Below are positions 46,607-55,487 of a stretch of 64,000 bases of DNA, piece after piece. Under the pieces are notes generated by a model, which was not told the DNA's origin, made no database searches, and was given only the letters and a program-made list of their open reading frames with translations. The DNA lies in the NCBI GenBank assembly GCA_905221605.1, contig CAJNDS010002601.1:756044-820043 (forward strand), read 5' to 3'. Source of the stretch: Symbiodinium natans (lineage: Eukaryota > Sar > Dinophyceae > Suessiales > Symbiodiniaceae). The first letter of the stretch is position 1; every line of letters begins with the position of its first letter. A program made the position numbers and the translations under genes.

Positions 46607-49113
46607 ATGGCTCAGGTGGACTGGTCCATGATGACACTCCCATGTGTATGGGATTCAATTCCTGAGGTGCGTGAACGCATGCGCGACACGCAGCAGCTTG
46701 TCGCACGTGGCCATGGTGAGGCTACGACAGGGGTGTGTGCGAAGACCATTGCAAACGCCAGAATGAATGAGAAGGTGCTGGCACCCGTGTTGTCCAGGAT
46801 GTGTGAGAATGACATGAAGCTTCCAGCGATTGACAATCTGATGGAGGATGTTAACGACTTCTATGACAAATGCAAGGCAAGCAAAGAAAACATGGTTGTC
46901 TACAACACGACCTGGAGTTTGCGGTCACTCTTACAGATAGTGAAAGCCAGAATCTACAAAACAAAGCCACCCCAGGACAGTGTTTCCCTGTAGGGTCAGT
47001 CTGTTTGCTATACCCATTTCTTGCGCAGCTCGAGTGTGTTGTTGGGGAGTTGGGGGGGAGGGGGGTATGTATCCCTGTTTCAGGACGAGGTGTTGAGAAA
47101 CATGGTCGCCATCTTGCTTGGGCGACAGGACAGCCTCGTAGGCAGCTCGTGTTTGAAAGGGGGCTCTTGGGAACGCAGCCTGCGCGCAGGATCTGGACGA
47201 ATATTGGCCGGTGATGCGGGCTAGAGTTGGCCTACAGCATGATGCAACCAGCAGGTCATCCACGGCGTCCTCTTTGGTCCTTGCAGAGGATGATGGTGAG
47301 GAGTTGGACACCGTCGCGGCTGTTGCAATGCCTCCGATAGATGTGGCCAGGCCACTCACGGGGCGGGGCAACACAGCGGAGCTCCTCTCTGCAACCGCGA
47401 TGGCCCTTGAAGAGCTCACTGCGCGGGTCGAGTCTGCAATGTCTGTTGAGGAAACTCAAGTCGATCATGACCTTCTCGCTGGTGACGGGTACGAATCCTC
47501 TGCCGTTCCGGCGGAGACTTCTTCCTCGGCAGTTGGGCTTGAGGAGCTTGCTGGGGTGCCTGAGACCAGGGATGCAATCAAGGAAGAGTCTGATGAGGAC
47601 ATTGAGATTACTGGTGTGCACATCGAGCCTGTGGCGAAAAAAGCCCCCTCAGACATGAGCACCGACGAGCTTCGACAGCGGTTGGCTGACGTTTCTCAGC
47701 AGATCAAGCACAGAAGGAGACAACCCCCCTCCCCCGAACATGTTAAAACCATGCGTGCACATGTCTACACTATTTACAGTGTCCTCACACACCTCCTTGC
47801 AGGATGTTGCGTTTGAGAGAGATTCTACGTCGTGGAAATGCCACGACGTTATCTACAGTTGCAGCGGCGTCTGCCAAGGATGCCTTCGAAGTCAATGATG
47901 AGCAGCCTCACGAGCCCCCGCCTGCTCCCGTGGGCCCCACGCCCAGGCCTTGTCTGGACACTGATGAGACCCAAGTTCTTGAGCCCGAGTTCGAGGTTGC
48001 CGCCCCTTTGCCATCTGAGAGCCCTGTCAGCTTCAAGCCATTTCCCGAGCTTGAGCCTGGCTACGTCACGCGACGTGAGCAGTTCCAGCTAAGGGATGAC
48101 TTGGCGAATGCCAACGGTCAGGCTGAGGATGATGACGTGGCTGTGGATGTCGAGCCCAAGGCCAAGGGCAAGAAGAAGAGCTCCAGGAAAGGCAAGGCCA
48201 TGACCAGCGCCGACGCCGAGCAGGCTTGCAAAAAGCCGACGAAGAGCAAGCGTACCAAGCAGGCCAAAGGTGATGGAACCAATGAGGCTCTCGTGGCCTT
48301 CGATGAAGATGAGGGCGAGTCTGACCATTGGTTCGGCGAGGAGGTCAATGAGGTTCTCCCCGCCAAGCCTAGGGCCAGCAAGAAGCGAAAGGTGATCGGT
48401 GAGGGTGTGGCTTCTGCATCTTCCATGCCTTCTGCGTCTTCAAAGACTTGCGCATCCCGAGCAAAGCCCAAGGGTAAGGCGAACCGGCGTGACAAGGCCA
48501 AGATCAAGATCTATCCCGTGGAGGACCTCGAAAACCTGGCCGCCGACCGCAGCGCCGAAGGCAAGAAGAAGAAGAAGGTTAAGCTGCCCATCCTCGAGTA
48601 CCAGGAGCCGTTGGTGGAGCCGGACCAGGTCCAACAGGCCCTGACGGATCTCTTTGAGTCATGTTGGGCAGGCAACTGCATGCAGATCCACCAGTTTCCG
48701 CCCAAAGCCCCATGTCGCGGGTCCTATTACTGGACCAAGGGCCACGTGGGCTTGAAGGTTGATGTTGTTACTGTGAAGGGCGGCTGCAAGGACAGGAAGC
48801 AGTTGCACTACTTCTCCAATCCAACTCCGGCTGGGTGCATGTGCTCAAGGGCATGGCTCTGCCAGCAGATGGATTTTTGGCTGCCTCTTCAGCCCACCCC
48901 AACTTCAGCCCTCGTTTAAGAGTATTTTGTTTGTTTTCAGTATGTTTGTTCTTGTCCGATTTTCGACTTGAGGGCCTCTTCTACTGGAAGCTCCGCTCTG
49001 GTTCATCGTCCAAGCGACCACGTGCCAACCCAAACGAGAGAGTCCGGGTTGACGAGTTCAAGTCTATGTTGCTCAAGGCCTACGACGAAGTCGTGGCCTA
49101 CTACCAAGAGTGA
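46607..49113 (+). CDS. gene A: Lys/Glu-rich, probably nuclear protein, five exons
   Basis: Proposed exons: 46607-46975, 47084-47128, 47190-47752, 47803-48829 and 48973-49113. The start ATG at 46607 has a good context (ACAGCCATGG). Exons 1 and 2 both end CAG followed by GACAG (GA donor), and the joined frame reads KTKPPQ-DEVLRNMVAILLGRQ-DLDEYWPVMRARVG. Exon 3 is acidic and ends in a short coiled coil (STDELRQRLADVSQQIKHRR). Exon 4 holds long Lys-rich blocks (KAKGKKKSSRKGK, KKKKKVKLP), acidic runs and a folded-looking end (GHVGLKVDVVTVKGG, RKQLHYFSNPTP). Exon 5 continues GLFYWKLRS and stops after DEVVAYYQE. Very basic, low-complexity middle parts suggest a nuclear or chromatin-associated protein. 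It resembles expanded hypothetical families of Symbiodinium; function unknown. The exon 3/4 joint is the least certain. Confidence 0.68.
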
Positions 49114-49575
49114 TGATCTGTTTCGTGGAGTGCGACCATTTTGCTGTTGGTCGGTCTGCGCACAAGTTGCAGAAAACGTAAAGCAAGGCCCCTTGTGGCA
49201 TAACCCTGAGATCGATCAAGCTGACTGACCAATGTCAACGTGGGATTGTCTCACAGCCTGCTCAGCTTTATGCTGCGGGATATGGAGACACGGGGGTATC
49301 CAACACATGATTGGATCGATCTTTCAGAGGGTTTAGGGACTTCAGCTGTCGGGCATTGCCACAGCATGCATCTTTCCGCACCGAATGACTCGCAGCGCTT
49401 GATGTCAGAAACTTTCGCGCAACATCGTGCAGCGTCCCAGGAGGGCATATGTACCTTATAGGTACTGCGTCCGAAGTCAGCCCCTTGCGCAGGTCTACGT
49501 GGGAAGCGTTTGGCTTCTCGCCTCGGCATCTTGCAGCCCAATCGTCCAGCTGGCAAATTTAAACATTTCGAGGCA
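49114..49575. other. 3' flank of gene A
   Basis: Unique sequence downstream of gene A's stop. The plus frame from 49240 (LSHSLLSFMLRDMETRGYP) follows an AG acceptor and could be an alternative terminal exon; an overlapping minus frame is of similar length. I see no reliable gene and no AATAAA signal, which dinoflagellates usually lack. Confidence 0.35.
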
Positions 49576-49825
49576 GGAACGCGCGCAAAAGCAATGCCTC
49601 GCGACGAAAACCCTAAACCCTAAACCCTATACCCTAAACCCTATAAACCCTTAGCCCTTATATATGCCCTAAACCCTAAACCTTATAAACCCTAAACCCT
49701 AAACCCTATACCCTAAACCCTAAACCCTTAGCCCTTATATATGCCCTAAACCCTATACCTTATAAACCCTAAACCCTAAACCCTATATAGACGCTAGACC
49801 CTAAACCCTAAACCCTAAACCCCCT
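49576..49825. repeat. direct-repeat block, copy 1, with telomere-type repeats
   Basis: 49576-49760 is identical to 58756-58940 (185 bp, offset exactly 9180). It starts GGAACGCGCGCAAAAGCAAT, then GCCTCGCGACGAAAACCC, then CCCTAAA/CCCTATA/CCCTTAGCCC units. After 49760 the copies diverge but share CCCTATATAGACGCTAGACC. The identity includes irregular telomere-like units, so it reflects recent duplication or conversion and not independent repeat growth. Confidence 0.93.
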
Positions 49826-50882
49826 AAACCCCTATAGAGAAACACCCGCCCGGGCGATCGTTTTAGTCGCGGCGTCTGAGGGTCGCCGCGCGTGCGCAAA
49901 ACACACAGTACCCGTGAACATCCCTGAGCCCAACATGCCCTTCCAACCATAGACGAATCCCAGCTCGAACCTCAGGCGCCAGCCCTGTTTAATTCTGTAA
50001 GGCCTTCTTCAGGCTGCGCGTTCTCTCGAAACAGAGCGTCTGGGTTTCCGGGAAAGGGTTTGACTTATAACAGGGCTGAAAGGGTTTGTGACTCAGGGTA
50101 TATACGCAAGAATCGCAAGGGTTTAGGGTTTATGGATTGGGGGTTGGTGTGTGTGTGTTGTTATACATAGGGTTCAGGGTGTATAAGGGTTTAGGGATTC
50201 ATACTATACGGGTTTGGGTTTGGCCTTGTTTCGGGTTTTGGCTCTCATTTAGAGAAAAACGAGTGGTCCAACTTGGTAATCGTATACTGCCCTTTCAGGC
50301 CCTATATGCGCCCTAATATAACCCTTTCTTGCCCTATTATACATGTATACCCGACAAGCCCATGTAAACCTAAGGCAGGCTATGGGTTCTAGAATGCCGC
50401 TGGCAACCGCAGACCTCAGCCTCGAGGCCATATCACAGGAGACGTCGTCGAGAAGTCCTGCGCGCAATCGGGGTCTCATTCCTGTTGGTGATCAGGGCTT
50501 CACAAGATCTGAACACATGACACATGGCATCGTTCAAGGAAGGGCTGGTCAAGCGTTTTCGATTGTAGACACCGAGCCATGGCCTACCTTGATCAGTTGA
50601 TCTGGCGGTTGCAACAGTTGCATTGCCCTAGAGACGCTTGATTGCAAGTTTACGCACCGCGCAAAGGATTTATAGAGGTCGAGGACAGCATGATTAGTCT
50701 GTAAACTGGATCTCGCAGGCATTCATTCTCGTCGTGGTCTTGGCGCACTTTACTCATCTCGGTGACTTGGGCCAGGACGCTAGGGCTATTGAAGAACACA
50801 CAGTCCTGGTTGTTGCAGCACCCCGTAGCTGATGTGGATCCCCTATAAACCCTAAACCCTAAACCCTATAAGCCCTAAACGG

Positions 50883-50942
50883 ACAGACCCGGTTTTTGGG
50901 CCCCAAAACCGGGGTCTGTAAAACCCTCATTTTCTGACAGCT
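50883..50942 (+). repeat. 60-bp hairpin repeat, left copy of an inverted pair
   Basis: Contains an imperfect palindrome (ACAGACCCGGTTTTTGGG against CCCCAAAACCGGGGTCTG) followed by AAAACCCTCATTTTCTGACA. The reverse complement is at 57887-57946 with two differences in 60. Both copies are set in telomere-type repeats. Together they bracket gene B and most of gene C. The sequence between 49826 and 50882 is otherwise unremarkable, with no supported gene. Confidence 0.9.
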
Positions 50943-51075
50943 AAACCCTAAACCCTAAACCCTAAACCCTAAACATAAACCTTATAAACCCTAAACCCTA
51001 AACCCCTATAAACCCTAAACCCTAAACAGTGCCTGAAGGATAGAGGGCCCCCGAGTGAAATTCCTAGCTTGAAAG

Positions 51076-51945
51076 GAGCTCCAATACGTGGAATTCTTCG
51101 CGGGAAAGGCCAACGCCTTTAAAATCATCTCATCCTCCGGGTACCCGTCCTGCGCTGTGGATATCGAATACCTGAAAAACGCAGATGTCAAGGGCAACGC
51201 GATGGACATCCTTACTCCAGAAGGATTCGGGCTAGGAGCCTACAGGTGTGTGTGTGTGTGTGTGTGTCTCTCTCTCTTTACCTTGAACCCCTTAAGCCCC
51301 CCATATGCCCTTATAGAGGGACCCGCACCCCTAGATCACTATTTAAACCCTTTGTATAAACCCTATCTGAACCCCTATAAACCTTGAACCCCCTTAAGCC
51401 CTTCAAGGCCCAGACACAGACACACGCAGAGACACACACACACACACACACACACACACGCGCACACACACACACACATGCAGACACACACACACACAAA
51501 CACGCATGCACACACATGCAGACACACACACAAACACGCATGCACACACACACATACACACATACAGACAGACAAACGCAGAGATAAACAAACAGACAGA
51601 CGGACCAACAGGAAACCAGGCAGGCAGGCAGGCAGGCAGACAGACAGACACACACACACACACACTCACACACACATGCACATGGGCACACACGCACACA
51701 CAGAAGCACACCCACACACCCACACGCGCGCAGACACACGCGCAGACAGACACACACACACACACACGGAGACACACAAGCACAGACACACACACTCCCA
51801 CACACACTCCACACGCACACACGCACACACAGACACAGACACAGACACAGACACAGACACAGACACAGACAAATAGACAAGCAAGCAAGCAAGCCAGCAA
51901 GCAAGCAAGCACGCAAGCACGCCCGCCCGCCCGCACGCCCGCACG

Positions 51946-51992
<47 letters not shown>

Positions 51993-52225
51993 GTTGGCTT
52001 GCCCATGGATTGACAACGAGTGCGTTCTTTTTATATTGGAATCTTCTGAAAATTGAACTTATTCTGGTTGGCGTGATATTGCACTTTGCAGTGGATAAAC
52101 ACGCTCTGTGTCCGTGTGTGCTCGGGTCTCTGTGTGTGTGTGTGTGCGTGTGTTTGTGTGTGTGTGTGTCTGTGTGTCTGCAAGTACTTGGAGGTTCATG
52201 ATATACGATACTATCCCAACTGCAA

Positions 52226-52259
<34 letters not shown>

Positions 52260-54043
52260 AAATAACCCCATGTTAGGGCTAAGTGGGTCCAAGTACGTGT
52301 GTGCGCGCGCGGTCGTGTGGGGTGTGGGGGTGTGGGGGTGTGGGGGTGTGGGGGTGTGGGGGTGTGGGGGTGTGGGGGTGTGGGGTGTGGGGGTGTGGGT
52401 GTGGGGGTGCGGGGGTGTGGGGGTGTGGGGGTGTGGGGGCGTGGGGGTGTGGGGGTGTCGGGCTGTGGGGGCCGTGGGGGGTGCGGGTGTGGGGGTGTGG
52501 GGTGCGGGGGTGGGGGGTGTGCGTGTTTCTGCGCGACCGCTATCCAGAGACCGGTGCTTGGGGTCTCTTTCGTGAACACATGCTAGTGTGAGTGAGGCTG
52601 GCCTGCTGGCTACTACTACAGGCGGCAGAAGACCGGTTCATGGTGCTATTTGGCATAGTATGTTCGAGCTGGGTGATGACAAACATGGGCACGTCACGCC
52701 GTTCGGTGTTGTGTCCAGAAGGCGACACTTCAAAGGCATACGTACGGAGGGCCAACCGGATGGCCTCGCGGTTTCGAGTCTGCAACTAAACCCTATACCC
52801 TATATATAAACCCTACACATAAACCCTTAATCCCTAAACCCTAAACCCTATTATATTATATATATATATATATATTATAAACCCTAAACCCTATAGTCCT
52901 TAACCCTAAACCCTATAGATATATATATATATACCCTATGAACCTTATAAACCCTATAAACCCTAAAACCCTAAAGCCTTACAAACCCGAATGCGAAGCC
53001 TTGCTAGCTCAGAACCGTCCTCCTGATGAAGCTCACAATTGCCCGCGGAGGCACATATTTTGTAGAGCAGCCTGGAAGCAGCCTGCTGGGATGGTATAAT
53101 CGCTTCGACCGATTCTTGACGACAACTCGTGTTGCTTGGTTTCGACCGATCACCCTACACCCAATTGACGCCAACAGCTTGGCAAATGATATAAAGCCTA
53201 CACAAGCCCCCCCTCCCCCCCCCCCCGGCCCCGCCCCTGTTATACGCATTAAACCCATTAGCCAGTAAACAAGCCTCAACCCTAAACCCGCTAAACCTAT
53301 AAACCCTAAACCCTGTAGGGTTTGTGTTATAGGCCGGGTACACATGTGTATATACATATAGAATAGGCCCTCTTTAAACCCTACATGAAGGTTCAATTAG
53401 ATTACTGTATGGTATAGATAACCATATTAGGGCACTTAGGGGGCTTGTCAGTTATTTTAATATGTACCATGAACCTCCAAGTCCCCCTGCCTAAGCCGTT
53501 AAAACAGAAAATCTGCCCAGGCTACGCGCGTATGCTGGTGGATGATGCACTACGGGCACGAGTGCCCGAAGAGAAGCAAAGGATGGTCTAACAACCGCAC
53601 CATTCGCCTCTTGGATAAGGGCCGTCTTTCCAAGGCAAAGATGGCGCAGAAAACAAAGAATCTAGCGACGTACAAAATTGATTCAGAGGGACGTAAAAGA
53701 TGGACGGGAAGCAAAGAGCTCAAGAACAGTCAGTCGTGGCCTCATACGCATCTTGAGTTGTATACTCGCACACCTATTACCCCCCCCAGCCATGTTCTCT
53801 CAGGTCTTATCCAGTTCGATTTGGAAAGGCAGTTCGAGATCTTCTCCCTCGTCTACTGACTGAGGGACAGGGAAAGCCCGAAAACCCCCCACCCAGTTTC
53901 AGTGGCCTGGAGCTGCTGTCAGCCGCGGACGAAGGCCTGGAATGGGAGGAAGCTCGTTTGTCCGAGGTTGTGTTTTACCTCAGGGGATCTAAGCTGCTCT
54001 TTCTTCCAGCAAAGTGGAAGGAAGCCTTCCCTAAGCGTTTGTA
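51076..54043 (+). CDS. gene B: divergent C5-methyltransferase-like protein, five exons, 5' end missing
   Basis: Exons 51076-51245, 52597-52777, 53008-53133, 53521-53767 and 53815-54043 join in one frame. Exon 1 (AG then GAGCTCCAATAC) reads [23 protein letters not shown] and [11 protein letters not shown]. Exon 2 reads [20 protein letters not shown]. Exon 3 reads [20 protein letters not shown]. Exon 4 reads [17 protein letters not shown] and [20 protein letters not shown]. Exon 5 reads [17 protein letters not shown] and stops at TAG after WKEAFPKRL. The FAG box, the following acidic VDI, the CSSW box and the EQP box sit in the order of motifs I, II, IV and VI of C5 DNA methyltransferases (FxGxG, D/E, PCxxxS, ENV). 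The PC and ENV signatures are altered, so methylation activity is doubtful. I recognise the chain as a large dinoflagellate family from memory. Intron 1 is GT-AG. Intron 3 starts GCTTGG and intron 4, only 47 nt long, starts GCACAC. No start Met is found, so upstream exons are missing. Confidence 0.72.
51246..52596 (+). repeat. intron 1 of gene B: dinucleotide and G-rich repeats
   Basis: In order: (TG)n at 51246-51270; a CA-rich block (51414-51988) of ACAC, ACAGAC and CAGG subunits ending in GCACGCCCGCCCG and (CA)n; TG-rich 52125-52180; a TTGGAGGTTCATG motif (52186-52200); (TA)n 52231-52256; and GTGTGGGG octamers at 52316-52530. All long frames here (Cys/Val-, Thr/His- or Gly/Val-rich) are repeat artefacts. 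The G-rich octamer run is a strong quadruplex candidate on the coding strand of an intron. Confidence 0.85.
52785..52976 (-). repeat. telomere-type and TA repeats inside intron 2 of gene B
   Basis: CCCTAAACCCTATA units with two (TA)n runs (52848-52876 and 52918-52933), wholly between exons 2 and 3 of gene B. It shows that telomere-like repeats occupy an intron of an intact-looking gene. Confidence 0.85.
53370..53482. mobile_element. possible introner-like element, copy 1 (intron 3 of gene B)
   Basis: Starts TCTTTAAACCCTACATGAAG and ends TACCATGAACCTCCAAG. A similar start and an identical CATGAACCTCCAAG end define a 97-bp relative at 55019-55115 in gene C. GAAGGTTCA near the start is a partial inverted repeat of TGAACCTCC at the end. 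Non-coding. Confidence 0.5.
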
Positions 54044-54164
54044 GGGTGCCGGCGAGGCTCCGGACTGCATCTTTTTTGGTCACTCCAGCAGACAGTTCAG
54101 GAAGCCGCTTCTCGAGCATATGTAGTTTTGTGGTAGTCTTGCTCTGGTTTTCGAAGTGTTTTGT

Positions 54165-54370
54165 GGGTTTTTATATAAAAGGGTACAGAGGCACCCGTTC
54201 GCAGCCCGTTCGTACCCGTTCGTAGCCCGTTCAGGTCGCCTTATTGCCGCCTGGTGTCGACAAAAAGGTGTAATCAGGAGCAACCCGTTCGTACCCGTTC
54301 GAACCCGTTCAAAACCCGTACCCGTTCTTAAACCGTTTGCGGGCCGTTTGCGGGCCGTTTGCGGGCCGTT
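54165..54370 (+). repeat. CCCGTTCG-type minisatellite
   Basis: About fifteen copies of CCCGTTCG(T/A/C)A and GGGCCGTTTGC units directly after gene B. A few related units recur at 62640-62690 (CCCGTTCGAACC, CCCGTTCGG). Non-coding. Confidence 0.75.
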
Positions 54371-54889
54371 CGAAACCGTTCGCCTTTACGTCTTTTTACC
54401 GCCTTTTGGTCGACAATTTGTCGTTCCCTTGCCAGCCCTAAATTGGTCCCCGAGCAACCCTGCTTCGTCCTGAAAGATGTGTTTTGGCTGTTTTTGGTTA
54501 GGTTTTGTGGGAATTTAGCAGGGTTCGAACGAATTTGGCCACAGACAGTCTGCTGGAGTGGCACGAGCCGAACCCAAACAGTCACCGCGTGAGCAAAACG
54601 ACTGCCCAACAGCTGTGCCACGCAAAAAGTATGCCGGCAAATGCACCCCTGAGCATGCAGACTTTCGCGCGCATGAGGAAGCATTTTGGTACAAGACTGC
54701 GTCTCTGTAGGATGCCTGTCTCTCCTGTGCCCAGAACAAGAACATTGCTTAGCCGAGCCTGGAGCGGATCGGAGATGGCAGCCGCTGTGGAACACATCGC
54801 TGCCTCAAGTGGGCAAGCTGGGGGTTCTCTACGCATGCATGTGCAAGGATGTTTCCATGCGCTTTTAAGGTGTTCCTGTCCCACGCAGG

Positions 54890-55456
54890 ATGCAGAGGAC
54901 CTGTTGCGTGCCAAGGTAGAAGTGAAGACTGAGAATGCCCCTAGTCCACTTCAGTCAAATTTAATGTACTGCTCAATATAATGTGTCCCTATACCCCTGT
55001 TCAAGTTTTTATAAAGCCTCTCTAAACCCTACGGGAAGGTTCATGGTACTCATAACCCAATTACACAATGTGGTGACAGTTGGGTGATTAGACTAAGTGC
55101 CATGAACCTCCAAGTACACCGAAAAGCTGTTAGGCTGCCCCTGACCCCGAAATGGTTGCAGGCACCTCCTGAACAAGTTCCGGAGCCACTGCCAAAGGCG
55201 GAGGCCTTGAGCGATTCAGAGGATGAATTGCAGAAAGAGGAGGACAAGGGTGACTGCGCCGGCACTGATCCCTATACTTTCGAAGATCCCTGCGACATGC
55301 CTGCAGTGTCCTTTCTGCAATAAGCGAAACAAAAACCGTGGGACTTGTTGGTCGTTGTTTTCCGGCCCCTGGTCCTCGGTGCCCCTGGCCCTGCTCTCCT
55401 GGTCCCTTTCCCGGCCCTCTGGTCTCCCGGATAGATAGATAGATCATATTATCTTC

Positions 55457-55487
<31 letters not shown>

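Noticed and set aside
46209-46706. A 165-codon minus-strand ORF upstream of gene A
   Set aside because: A plus-strand frame of similar quality overlaps it, there are no recognisable motifs, and it runs into gene A's first exon.
51311-52579. ORFs of up to 231 codons, Cys/Val- or Thr/His- or Pro/Thr-rich
   Set aside because: Pure translation of CA/TG and GTGTGGGG repeats within an intron.
54515-54545. GGGTTCGAACG as a tRNA T-arm
   Set aside because: No matching acceptor stem, D-arm or anticodon arm could be found around it.
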